The translations under genes and the position numbers were made by a program. Positions 54,361-63,173 of a stretch of DNA of 64,000 bases are shown here, in pieces. The stretch's first letter is position 1. Every line of letters starts with the position of its first letter. Below the pieces are notes generated by a model. That model was not told the DNA's origin. It saw nothing but the letters and a program-made list of their open reading frames with translations, and did not search any database. Source of the DNA: an uncultured Pseudanabaenaceae cyanobacterium. Lineage in GTDB: Bacteria > Cyanobacteriota > Cyanobacteriia > PCC-9006 > JAAUQQ01. The stretch is taken from NCBI GenBank assembly GCA_938002085.1, contig CALLAT010000060.1:1-64000 (forward strand), in the 5' to 3' direction.

Positions 54361-56112
54361 ATGGCTCCCTTCGACACTGCTCCTGCCCTTTCCAAAGCTG
54401 CGATGGCTGCCCAAACATTTCCAGAATTGACTGCTAGCCAAGTCGTTGGCACCGTCAAAGGCCCCGGTGAAGACGGCAACCAATATGTTTTCATTACCGC
54501 CGACAAACGCCAGGTCAAAATCGGCGAATACGTTTACTACACCCTCACCCAAAGCTTTGCCCCCGGAAAGCCCGTTGAATCCCGAAATATCATTGGCAAA
54601 ATTTCCGGTCTCACCCTCATTGACCACCTGCCCGATCGCATCTTCGCCGACACTGAAACTAGCCCTGAACTGATCGCTGCCCTCGTGGGCTTTACTCATC
54701 AGAATCCTGAAATCTACGAAGTCACCGTGGATGTTGTGGGCTATTTCGACAAGAACCTGGGCTTTTTGAACCTGCGCAAATCCCCAGACCCCGGCGCCAA
54801 GGTTTTCATTGCTGAAGACACCATGCTCCAGCGCATCCTTAACAAGAAGCAGAAAGGTGACATTGGCTCAGCCCAGATCGGCTCGCTGCTGCTGCGAGAG
54901 CAGGATGCGGTGCAGGTGACCCTGGATGTGAAAGAGCTGGTGAGTACCCACATGGCCATCCTGGCAGGAACGGGGGCGGGTAAAAGCTATACCGCTGGTG
55001 TGCTGATTGAAGAATTGTTGTCGCCCTATAACCGGGCGGCGGTGATGATTTTTGACCCCCATGGGGAATACAGCACCCTGGAGGATCTGCGGGGGCATCC
55101 GGCTTTTCAAGGGGATGATGGCTATGCGCCTAGGGTGCAGATTCTGACGCCGGATGATATTCGCATTCGCATGTCGTCGTTGGATTACTACGATATTTTG
55201 ACGCTGTTGCCCAGTACCAGCGATCGCCAACAAGCCATCCTCAGTAAGGCCTTTGCTCTACTGAGGAAACACAAAACAGGCAATGACTATCGCTGGGATG
55301 TGCAGGATTTGATCGCCGCCGTTAACCAGGCCGATACCGATGTGGATGACGAAGGTAATGAAACCAAGGGCTCTTCTGCCGGGGCGCTGGAATGGAAGCT
55401 GAGCAAGCTGGATAACTCACCTTACTTCCATGCCATGGAACACCTCACCCCGCCGAGCCTGCTCCAGCCGGGCCAGGTGACGGTGTTGCAAATGAGCGAA
55501 ATTAGCCAGGAAGAACAGCAGGTGATCTGCGCGGCGCTATTGCGGCAGATTTATCATGCTCGCCTGAATACCCAGAAGGAAAACATTGGGCCTGAAGACG
55601 AGAACTACTTGCCCTATCCGGTGTTTGTGCTGCTCGAAGAAGCTCACCGCTTTGCGCCAGCCCATGAGCCTGCTCGCTGTAAGCAGGTGCTGCGGACGAT
55701 CCTGGGCGAGGGTCGCAAGTTTGGCATGGGCATGGGCATGATCACCCAACGCCCCGGAAAGATTGATTCTGATGTGCTGTCCCAATGCATGAGCCAGTTC
55801 CTCATGCGCATCGTCAACCCGGTTGACCAGGAGAGCCTTAAGCATGGCGTTGAGGCTGCGGGACGGGATCTATTGCAGGAGCTGCCTGCGCTAACCAAAG
55901 GCCAGGTGATTGTCTCGGGGGCCTGCATTAATACGCCGGTGCTTTGTCAGGTACGGCAGCGGTTGACGACCCATGGTGGCACGACGCTGAATGCACCGGA
56001 GATGTGGATGGGGCATTTCTCGGCCCATCAGCAGGCAGCGCGGATGGTGAAGGAAGCGCCGAGGGCGGGGCGGAAGAAGGCAAAGACCCATCGAGGGGTG
56101 AGCATAGAGTAG
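54361..56112 (+). CDS. HerA-like ATPase (DUF87/DUF853 type)
   Basis: 583 residues. The N-terminal HAS-barrel-like domain spans ~20-110 (VVGTVKGPGEDGNQYVFIT). The P-loop AGTGAGKS contains Lys208, Walker B is VFVLLEEAHRF, and the C-terminal part holds QRPGKIDSDVLSQCM and an arginine region. HerA forms a hexameric DNA-translocating motor that usually acts with the nuclease NurA in end resection. No NurA is adjacent. Alternatives are related defence or conjugation ATPases, but the lack of defence neighbours favours a housekeeping cyanobacterial HerA. Confidence 0.88.
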   Translation: MAPFDTAPALSKAAMAAQTFPELTASQVVGTVKGPGEDGNQYVFITADKRQVKIGEYVYYTLTQSFAPGKPVESRNIIGKISGLTLIDHLPDRIFADTETSPELIAALVGFTHQNPEIYEVTVDVVGYFDKNLGFLNLRKSPDPGAKVFIAEDTMLQRILNKKQKGDIGSAQIGSLLLREQDAVQVTLDVKELVSTHMAILAGTGAGKSYTAGVLIEELLSPYNRAAVMIFDPHGEYSTLEDLRGHPAFQGDDGYAPRVQILTPDDIRIRMSSLDYYDILTLLPSTSDRQQAILSKAFALLRKHKTGNDYRWDVQDLIAAVNQADTDVDDEGNETKGSSAGALEWKLSKLDNSPYFHAMEHLTPPSLLQPGQVTVLQMSEISQEEQQVICAALLRQIYHARLNTQKENIGPEDENYLPYPVFVLLEEAHRFAPAHEPARCKQVLRTILGEGRKFGMGMGMITQRPGKIDSDVLSQCMSQFLMRIVNPVDQESLKHGVEAAGRDLLQELPALTKGQVIVSGACINTPVLCQVRQRLTTHGGTTLNAPEMWMGHFSAHQQAARMVKEAPRAGRKKAKTHRGVSIE

Positions 56113-56148
56113 TAGAGCGCGATGAGAGCCTCAGCTCAATGACGGCTT

Positions 56149-56988
56149 CTACTTTCCTGCTTTCTTGAGGGCCGTATCACTGTTGTTCTTATAGCTTTCT
56201 ACCCTGACCTTGGCAGCGTTATAGCGCTCATCATCTTCTCCCACCTGGGCCATATAGTCCGAAGCCTTTTGCCAGCGTGCGGCTAGATCCAGCCATTCTG
56301 CAGAACTGCTTGCAGTCTTGCCGTCCTTGCCCGCCTGCTCCGCAATGCGCACCGCTTCCGCAAAGGGGTCATTCTCTGGAGCTTGTTCTGTTGATTCGGG
56401 CTCAGCCACCTTATTGCCCAGGGAAAATAAAGGTATTTCCCGGCCACTCCAAACCGTGAAACTGGCTAAGGCTACTGTCCCGGCCGCTCCAGCAGCGATA
56501 AGTGAGGCCAGAATTGCCCAGTTAAAACTCAGCTCTTTCTTGTCGTTGTCACGAATGCGCTTGAGAGACTGTTCCTTGGTTTTCTCCCGGCTACGCACCC
56601 AGTCTCCCCACATACGACGCATTAGAGGGGGAGGATTGAGCTTAAACTCTCGGGTCCAGAGGAGGTCGTCTGGGTTGTCCTTAACTTCCTTGAGCCACAG
56701 CAGCTTTTGTTCCTGAACGAGGCGACTGTAAATGCGAACGCGCCCAACGCCCCAGGGGGAAATTTCGTTGAGAATTTGTTGGACCTGGGGCGCTAGCAGG
56801 TCCTCGGCTAATTGATCTTCTTTGGCCGCTTCGCACAGGAGTTGAAGTCGGCCACCTTCATCCATGGCTCGGGTTCTAACACCAATGCCTGCCAGACGGT
56901 CATTTAGAATCTGGATAATTGCCGTGATGCTACCAGAACGAGCCTGGTCAAATACATCGCTGGTGGAAGGTACAAAAGAGGATGCAGT
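56149..56988 (-). CDS. hypothetical membrane protein, ~279 aa
   Basis: Start set at the second Met (MTASSFVPS); the first lies five codons earlier. Residues ~10-100 form a domain seen in several cyanobacterial hypothetical proteins (FDQARSGSITAIIQILNDRL). A basic stretch (REKTKEQSLKRIRDNDKKEL) precedes one membrane helix near 165-185. The C-terminal ~90 residues look helical, possibly TPR-like, and would lie outside the cytoplasm. Function unknown. It converges with the HerA gene. Confidence 0.7.
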   Translation of the reverse strand, partial: TASSFVPSTSDVFDQARSGSITAIIQILNDRLAGIGVRTRAMDEGGRLQLLCEAAKEDQLAEDLLAPQVQQILNEISPWGVGRVRIYSRLVQEQKLLWLKEVKDNPDDLLWTREFKLNPPPLMRRMWGDWVRSREKTKEQSLKRIRDNDKKELSFNWAILASLIAAGAAGTVALASFTVWSGREIPLFSLGNKVAEPESTEQAPENDPFAEAVRIAEQAGKDGKTASSSAEWLDLAARWQKASDYMAQVGEDDERYNAAKVRVESYKNNSDTALKKAGK

Positions 56989-57164
56989 CATAAGCCCTTT
57001 CAAACAACAGCACAGCCTCAGAAACGCAATGCAGCCCCCAAAACATCAGCTTTGCTGGGTCGAGCTTGCAGCGGTTTCACCCGACTCACTCAAAGTCCAT
57101 ACCAGTCTATAGCAACGACTCTAGGCGCTGGCAATAGGGAAATATACGAATTTTCACTAATCAA

Positions 57165-57238
57165 CGAGCATGGAGGGATTCGAACCCCCGACCCTCAGAA
57201 CCGGAATCTGATGCTCTATCCAACTGAGCTACATGCCC
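57165..57238 (-). tRNA. tRNA-Arg (anticodon CCG)
   Basis: 74 nt. Acceptor arms GGGCATG and CATGCTC with discriminator G; D-arm GCTCAGTTGGATAGAGC; anticodon stem TCAGA/TCTGA around loop TTCCGGT, giving anticodon CCG; T-arm GGGGGTTCGAATCCCTC. CCA is not encoded. It reads CGG codons. Confidence 0.95.
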
Positions 57239-57552
57239 GAACGGTTTCGGTGAGCCCAATTATATAGCAACGCCCTCACTTGTTAGGAGGTTTGCAGGTG
57301 ACATCTTTGCTGATGCGCTTTGACGGAGCTTCGCTAAGCTGATCTGAAGTGAGATAGCCGTTGCAATCTCGGATAATTTCTATGGCTTGCCCCAGGGCTG
57401 CAATGCAAGGGGGACAGCCCTAGGGCTGGGTTGGTCGCTAATGTTGAGCGCTTGGAGCCTGGCATTCTCCTCTATCCTGAACAGGTTCGATGTCTGGTCT
57501 GGTCCGTTGGGTTTTGCGCTGCCAGAAGCACCATCGAGATTTCTATTTCTGT

Positions 57553-58707
57553 ATGTTTCTCACCTCTATTCACCTACGCCAGTTTCGTAATTACGCCGAG
57601 CAGTCGGTGGCGTTTTCAGCACCCAAGACAATTTTGGTGGGGGAGAATGCCCAGGGCAAGTCAAATTTGCTCGAGGCGGTGGAGCTGATTTCAATCATGA
57701 AGTCCCATCGGAGTAGTCGCGATCGCGACCTAGTCCAGGACGGTCATCCCCAGGGCCAAATCACCGCCACCATCGACCATGGCCCCCCCGAGGCAACGGC
57801 TCCCATGGGCGTCCGCATGACCCTGCGAGCCAGCGGTCGACGCACCACAGTACTCAACGGCGAAACATTACGCCGCCAGCTCGATTTACTGGGGACGCTC
57901 AATACGGTTCAGTTTTCCAGTCTCGATCTAGAACTCGTGCGAGGTGGCCCGTCCCATCGGCGCGATTGGCTCAATGGCTTGCTCGTTCAGCTCGAACCGC
58001 TCTATGCCCATTTGCTTCAGCAGTATGGCAAGGTGCTGCGCCAGCGCAATGCTCTGCTGCGCAAGGCGGATAAAGATGAATCGGGCTTACCCATTCAGGA
58101 CCTGTCGGCTTCCCTAGCGGTGTGGGATGCCCAGCTAGCAGCTTTGGGCACGCGCTTGATCCGCCGTCGTGCCCGGGCCTTGGAGCGCTTAACCCCTTTG
58201 GCCCAGCATTGGCATGAGCAGATTAGCGGCAGCCGGGAAACATTGCGCATTTGCTATCGACCCAGCGTGGCGCGGGAGCAGCCGGAACAGTGGGATAGTC
58301 CGGAGCTGTTGCAGGCCAGTTTCTTGGAGAAGATTCACCAACGGGCGATCGCCGAACAAGTCAATGGCACCAGCCTCGTAGGCCCTCACAGGGACGAAGT
58401 GGACTTCCTGATCGACGAAACCCCGGCCCGCCAATACGGTTCCCAGGGGCAGCAGCGCACCCTGGTCTTATCCCTCAAATTGGCCGAGCTGACCTTGATC
58501 GATGAAGTGATTGGCCAGCCACCGTTACTGCTGCTGGATGACGTTCTTGCAGAGCTTGATCTCAATCGCCAGAACCAACTGCTGGATGCGATTCAAACTC
58601 GCTTTCAAACCTTGATTACGACCACTCACCTCAGTGCCTTTGATGCTCAATGGCTTAAGTCCTCGCAAATCCTGACCGTGGAAGCGGGCAAAATCATTAC
58701 CCCTTGA
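57553..58707 (+). CDS. recF: DNA replication and repair protein RecF
   Basis: 384 residues from ATG 57553 ([14 protein letters not shown]), the conventional RecF start; the frame is open 21 codons further upstream. The SMC-like ATPase has P-loop GENAQGKS (30-37), a signature motif [19 protein letters not shown] (in two blocks) and Walker [13 protein letters not shown]. RecF binds gapped DNA and, with RecO and RecR, loads RecA. Single gene between the tRNA and speD. Confidence 0.95.
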   Translation: MFLTSIHLRQFRNYAEQSVAFSAPKTILVGENAQGKSNLLEAVELISIMKSHRSSRDRDLVQDGHPQGQITATIDHGPPEATAPMGVRMTLRASGRRTTVLNGETLRRQLDLLGTLNTVQFSSLDLELVRGGPSHRRDWLNGLLVQLEPLYAHLLQQYGKVLRQRNALLRKADKDESGLPIQDLSASLAVWDAQLAALGTRLIRRRARALERLTPLAQHWHEQISGSRETLRICYRPSVAREQPEQWDSPELLQASFLEKIHQRAIAEQVNGTSLVGPHRDEVDFLIDETPARQYGSQGQQRTLVLSLKLAELTLIDEVIGQPPLLLLDDVLAELDLNRQNQLLDAIQTRFQTLITTTHLSAFDAQWLKSSQILTVEAGKIITP

Positions 58708-58827
58708 GGAAGTCAACAATGGTGCAGGGATTCTGAGACAAGTTGCTCTCCCTTTCGCAGGCGCTAATGTGTAAAATCTTGCTTTATTATTAAGAAAGTA
58801 AACAATTTCTTTCGGAATATTTGCCTG

Positions 58828-59262
58828 ATGAAGCAACATTCGCAATCTGCTCAACGGGAACAAGAGTACGCTGCCTCCGTTGGGACTCACTGTATTTTGG
58901 AACTGTATGGTTGCCCTGCCACGGTTTTGAACGATGCTCAAAAAATTCAGCAAGCCCTGCGAGAAGCATCACGGGTTGCGAAATCAACATTATTAGGTGA
59001 AATACACCATGCGTTTCAGCCCCATGGCGTGACTGCTTTGGCCCTATTGGCTGAATCCCATATCTCGGTCCATACCTGGCCTGAAAACGGTTATGCGGCT
59101 GTGGATGTGTTTACCTGCGGCGACCACACCATGCCAGAAAAGGCCTGTGTGTATTTGGCGGAGATTTTGGAAGCTGCGGACTATAGCCTTCAGACCGTGG
59201 CCCGTCGTCCACCTGCTGTTCCCCTAGCGAAGCAGGAGCCTTCGGTGATGGCTGTGGGATAA
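58828..59262 (+). CDS. speD: S-adenosylmethionine decarboxylase proenzyme (SpeD)
   Basis: 144 residues, prokaryotic class. The proenzyme self-cleaves between Glu76 and Ser77 (LLAESHISVHTWPE), turning Ser77 into the pyruvoyl cofactor. HTWPE and FTCGDHTMPEKA carry the catalytic His and Cys. It supplies decarboxylated AdoMet for spermidine synthesis. The N-terminus (~12 residues) is longer than in short homologues. An intrinsic terminator follows at 59304. Confidence 0.96.
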   Translation: MKQHSQSAQREQEYAASVGTHCILELYGCPATVLNDAQKIQQALREASRVAKSTLLGEIHHAFQPHGVTALALLAESHISVHTWPENGYAAVDVFTCGDHTMPEKACVYLAEILEAADYSLQTVARRPPAVPLAKQEPSVMAVG

Positions 59263-59303
59263 GTCCCGCTGTGATTGATGGGATGGCTACATTCATAGAT
59301 ACA

Positions 59304-59340
59304 GAGAAAGGCCGATGCTGCCACAGCATCGGCCTTTCTC
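59304..59340. terminator. bidirectional terminator between speD and larE
   Basis: GAGAAAGGCCGATGCTG, loop CCA, CAGCATCGGCCTTTCTC: 17 perfect pairs between two convergent genes, with short T-runs inside the arms on both strands. Confidence 0.88.
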
Positions 59341-59348
59341 TTGGGAGG

Positions 59349-60188
59349 TTAGGCGATCGCCGGTTCCTGCAATACCCGATTCAGCTTGCCGCTCTGAAAG
59401 CCTTCCAAGTCCAGCGTGACAAATAAAAAGCCATAGCTCTGGAACTGAGCGACTAGCTCTGGCAATGCCATCTCCCCCATAAATCGCTGAATCTCTTTGG
59501 GGGGAAGTTCAATACGAGCGGTGTCCCCCTCGGAGCGGACTCGCATGGTTTGCCAGCCCTGCTGGCGCAGATACTGTTCTGCCTGGCCCACTCTGCGCAG
59601 CTTTTCCACGGTAATTAGCTCGCCATAGGGAAAGCGAGAGGAGAGGCAGGGCTGGGCGGGTTTATTCCACCAGGGCAAGCCTAGCTTTTGGGAGAGTTCT
59701 CGCACTTCTAGTTTGCTTAATCCCACTTCGGCGAGGGGCGATCGCGCCCCCCTTTCCTTTGCGGCTTGAATGCCAGGCCGATAGTCCCGCAGGTCATCGG
59801 CGTTCACCCCATCCACCACATAGGGGTAGCCCCGCTCCAAGGCCATGGGCTTGAGGGTGTCATGGAGTTCGCTTTTACAGAAGTAGCAGCGATTGATGGG
59901 GTTGCTGGTGTAGTTGGGATTCTCCATTTCCTGGGTATAGGTCAGCTCGTGGGGGACGCCCATCTCGGCAGCTTGGGTTTTGGCATCTTCCAAGTCTTCG
60001 GGCATGAGGGAGGGGGAGACTGCTGTGATAGCTAAGGCGCGATCGCCCAACACATCAAAGGCAATCTTGGCGACTAAAGTGCTGTCGATTCCACCGGAGT
60101 AAGCGATTAAGGCCTGCTCCATCTCGATGAAAATGGCTTGGAGGCGCTCATGCTTGGCATCGATTGCCGAGGGATTGCCATACTGCAT
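59349..60188 (-). CDS. larE: LarE-type ATP-dependent sulfur transferase (PP-loop)
   Basis: 279 residues. PP-loop AYSGGIDSTLVAK near residue 30 activates the substrate carboxylate with ATP. RCYFCKSELHDTL and PCLSSRFPYGELIT contain the conserved Cys residues used for sulfur transfer. LarE adds sulfur to a pyridinium dicarboxylate in making the nickel-pincer cofactor of lactate racemase. LarB and LarC are not in the window, and cyanobacteria often keep larE alone, so the target could differ. Confidence 0.9.
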   Translation of the reverse strand: MQYGNPSAIDAKHERLQAIFIEMEQALIAYSGGIDSTLVAKIAFDVLGDRALAITAVSPSLMPEDLEDAKTQAAEMGVPHELTYTQEMENPNYTSNPINRCYFCKSELHDTLKPMALERGYPYVVDGVNADDLRDYRPGIQAAKERGARSPLAEVGLSKLEVRELSQKLGLPWWNKPAQPCLSSRFPYGELITVEKLRRVGQAEQYLRQQGWQTMRVRSEGDTARIELPPKEIQRFMGEMALPELVAQFQSYGFLFVTLDLEGFQSGKLNRVLQEPAIA

Positions 60189-60399
60189 CGGATTGCTGTT
60201 CTCTCTGACTTCGACTGGATTGCTAGAAACCCATGGGAGGGACTTCAGACTTACTTTTCTAGGGTAGCGCCGTTGCTAAATCTTTATCCTTTCCCAGGGC
60301 TGGGCATTCTAAGTAAAGTCAGGAGCACTTGCCAGTTCAACGAGCCCAGGGTAACGAACCTACTCTACAAGATTGATCTGATCGGATCGTTAATGCTCA

Positions 60400-61386
60400 A
60401 TGCCTGTAAGCGCCTCTCCTTCTGCTCAATTTACGGTCGCGATTCGGGCCTATAACGCGGCTCAGCGTTTGCCTGCTTTACTCGCGGCGCTCCAGGCTCA
60501 GGTGGCAGTGGAACAGCTCGCCTGGGAAATTTTGATTGTCGATAATTGCAGTACCGACGGCACGGCTGAGCTGGTGGACCAGCTCCAAGCCGATTGGCCT
60601 GCAGGCTGTGCCTTGCGCTATTGCTTAGAGCCTCGCCAGGGGGCGGTGTTTGCCCGTCGCTGTGCAATGCAGCAGGCCCAGGGGGAATGGGTTGGATTTT
60701 TAGATGATGATAATTTGCCCAGGGCTGACTGGGTCGCAGCTTGCTACGCCTTTGGCTGTGACAATCCCCAGGCTGGTGCCTATGGCAGTCAGATCCATGG
60801 GGTGTTTGAAGTGGAACCACCGGAGCATTTTGAGCGCATTGCCCATTTCTTGCCGGTGATTGAGCGCGATCGGGCCGTGTGCTTTACCGAGGGCATCTAT
60901 GCTCGCAAGAAGGTGCTTCCTCCTGGGGCTGGTTTGGTGATTCATCGGCGGGCCTGGCTGGAGAGCGTGCCTAACCGTCTCAATCTGCGAGGCCCCATTG
61001 CCCATGGTCTTGCTGCTAAGGGAGAGGATATTGAAGCTCTCTCCCATATGAAAAAAGCGGGCTGGGAGATTTGGTTTAATCCAGAAATGCACATTGATCA
61101 CCTCATTCCCCAATGGCGGTTTGAGCGGGATTATTTACTGCGCTTCTTCCGAGGCGTGGGCTTGGGGCGTTGCTTTACAAGGCTGCTAGATGTCCCCCTG
61201 TGGCTGCGTCCTGCTGTGACGCTACTGTACTTCTGCAATGACTTGCGTAAGTGGTTCACCCATTGGCTCAGCCATGGTTCGGTGGTGAAAACTGATGTGG
61301 TGGCGGCCTGTGAACAGGAAATGTTTCAAGCCAGCTTATTGAGCCCGCTGCATTATTACAGGGGGCGGCAATGGTGGACCTCGTGA
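60400..61386 (+). CDS. family 2 glycosyltransferase, HpsE-like
   Basis: 328 residues. GT-A fold: VAIRAYNAAQRLPALLAALQ, ILIVDNCSTDGT and the metal-binding GFLDDDNLP. The C-terminal part (NPEMHIDHLIPQWRFERDYL, RFFRGVGLGR) and length match the hormogonium polysaccharide glycosyltransferase HpsE pattern, from memory. It would act on the cytoplasmic face in exopolysaccharide assembly. It overlaps the next glycosyltransferase by 16 bases, so the two are translationally coupled. Confidence 0.85.
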   Translation: MPVSASPSAQFTVAIRAYNAAQRLPALLAALQAQVAVEQLAWEILIVDNCSTDGTAELVDQLQADWPAGCALRYCLEPRQGAVFARRCAMQQAQGEWVGFLDDDNLPRADWVAACYAFGCDNPQAGAYGSQIHGVFEVEPPEHFERIAHFLPVIERDRAVCFTEGIYARKKVLPPGAGLVIHRRAWLESVPNRLNLRGPIAHGLAAKGEDIEALSHMKKAGWEIWFNPEMHIDHLIPQWRFERDYLLRFFRGVGLGRCFTRLLDVPLWLRPAVTLLYFCNDLRKWFTHWLSHGSVVKTDVVAACEQEMFQASLLSPLHYYRGRQWWTS

Positions 61387-62612
61387 GCATCGGCAATCGC
61401 CGCAGGAAACAGGAGGGAGGTCCGTCTGGGCGATCGCCGATCTTGGTCTATCGCGATCGCCTCTTGCCCTATTCCGAAACCTTTATTCCTGCCCAGGTCA
61501 ATGCCTTGAGCCGCTATCAGGCTCACTATGTGGGAACATCCCAAGAGGCTAAGGGCTGTGGGACCATGGCTGAAGGCGGATTTAGCCTGTTGGAGCACCA
61601 TGCAAAATGGCCCCAGCTCAGTAAGACTGCATTTCGCCTGGCGGGGCTGATGCCTGGGTCGTTTCGCCGAGAATTACAGGGGCGATCGCCCCGGCTGATC
61701 CATGCCCATTTTGGACCCGATGGTGTTTTTGCCGGGGCGATCGCTCGTCAGTTGCAAATACCACTCATTGTCACCTTCCATGGCTACGATGCTGCCCTCA
61801 AGCTTTCACCAGAGCATTTAGTCGGGCCTAATCCCATCGCCCAAGCCCATCAGTTCCTGCGTCATCGGGGCACGTTTTACAAGCGCCGCTATGTGGAACA
61901 GCGCCAGCAGCTCTTTGCCGAAGCGGCCCAGGTGATTGCCGTCTCGGACTGCATTCGAGAGCATTTACTGGCCCAGGGCTGTCCCGAAGAAAAAGTGCAG
62001 ATTCACTACATCGGGATTGATCGCAGTCAGTTTGAGCCAGACCCCGCAATTCAGCGCCAGCCCATTGTGCTTTTTGTCGGGCGCTTAGTGGAGAAGAAAG
62101 GCTGTGGCCAGTTGCTCCAGGCCATGGCTGATGTGCAAAAGCATCAGCCTGGTGTGAAGACCATCATCATTGGCGATGGACCTTTGCGCGGCCAGTTGGA
62201 ACAACAGGCGCAGCGCAGTGTAGAACGCGTCGAATTTTTGGGTGTTCAGCCCGCTGCGGTGGTGCGTCACTGGATGAACCAGGCCCAGCTGTTTTGCGTG
62301 CCGAGTCAGCGCACAGCCCAGCAGGATGTGGAGGGGTTGGGCATGGTCTTTGCGGAGGCTCAGGCCATGGGATTGCCGGTGGTGAGTTTTGCTTCTGGTG
62401 GCGTACCGGAAGTGGTTGACCCTGGCGTTACGGGGTTGTTGGTGCCGGAGGGTGATGGGGCGGCATTGGGCCAAGCCTTGCATTGCTTGCTGGGCGATGG
62501 AGCTTTGCGGGAGAAGATGGCGATCGCGGGACAACGCCACATTGCTCAGCGATTTGACATCGCCAAAAACACGCCGCTGTTGGAAGCCATCTATGACCGA
62601 GTTTTGGGCTAG
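61371..62612 (+). CDS. family 4 glycosyltransferase
   Basis: 413 residues, GT-B fold. The N-terminal half includes IHAHFGPDGVFAGAIARQL and IVTFHGYDA. The C-terminal nucleotide-sugar domain has VLFVGRLVEKKGCGQLL, SQRTAQQDVEGLGMVFAEAQ and GLPVVSFASGGVPEVV, with the EX7E-type glutamates. Similar enzymes (HpsO/HpsP-like) occur beside hpsE in polysaccharide clusters. Start at 61371 overlaps the upstream gene; the frame has no closer good start. Confidence 0.9.
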   Translation: MVDLVSIGNRRRKQEGGPSGRSPILVYRDRLLPYSETFIPAQVNALSRYQAHYVGTSQEAKGCGTMAEGGFSLLEHHAKWPQLSKTAFRLAGLMPGSFRRELQGRSPRLIHAHFGPDGVFAGAIARQLQIPLIVTFHGYDAALKLSPEHLVGPNPIAQAHQFLRHRGTFYKRRYVEQRQQLFAEAAQVIAVSDCIREHLLAQGCPEEKVQIHYIGIDRSQFEPDPAIQRQPIVLFVGRLVEKKGCGQLLQAMADVQKHQPGVKTIIIGDGPLRGQLEQQAQRSVERVEFLGVQPAAVVRHWMNQAQLFCVPSQRTAQQDVEGLGMVFAEAQAMGLPVVSFASGGVPEVVDPGVTGLLVPEGDGAALGQALHCLLGDGALREKMAIAGQRHIAQRFDIAKNTPLLEAIYDRVLG

Positions 62613-63173
62613 GTTGCCTGCCCGAGTCGGGTAGATGCTAGACGCCGAGACTGTGCTTCTGCTGATTGTGGTTGGAGAGCTAGCTCCACTGCTACGCGAC
62701 TGTCCGATCTTATTCACTGTCCGCTCTTGCCGCTGCCTGCTTTGATGGATGGAGCTCCATCTGTGCAAACCTGAGTTCGACGGCTCGCAAAAGCATTGGC
62801 GAAGCAAGCTAGGAACAAATTTCCAGCCTAAGAGCGAAAGCCCACTAAAGTGGGCTGCAACCCTCGCAGGTGGGCTGTTCAGTCCGTTTTAACGGACTTG
62901 AGCTGTTAGCCGTGAACTTTAGCTCACGGCGGCAGAGCCAAGCCAGCCTTAAATTTTTCGAACTCAGGTTGTGCAAGGATTTCAGCTGGCTTGAGTCAGC
63001 TTTTGCTTTGAGCTGTGGACTTAGCTCCAAAGCCTCTAGGCCACCACCATTTTGGCTAGCTGCCGAACTCAGGTTTTGTGGCTAACTAACCGTCTGGGGT
63101 GATGGCTGGCTTTGGTGATGGCTTGGTGTCTTGCGATCGCAGACTTTCTCCCACCCCAATTAGCCCGAGAACA
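62613..63173. other. 561-base non-coding region with palindrome cluster
   Basis: No gene seen. It contains at least three short palindromes within 100 bases (next entry) and several recurrences of TGAGCTGT, AGCTGGCTTGAG and GGCTTGG words, which suggests decayed interspersed elements. It separates the convergent glycosyltransferase genes. Confidence 0.5.
62839..62930. repeat. three consecutive short palindromes
   Basis: AGCCCACT-AA-AGTGGGCT (62839-62856), AGTCCGTT-TT-AACGGACT (62881-62898) and GCCGTGA-8 nt-TCACGGC (62909-62930). Clusters of this style are familiar interspersed elements in some filamentous cyanobacteria. Confidence 0.75.
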
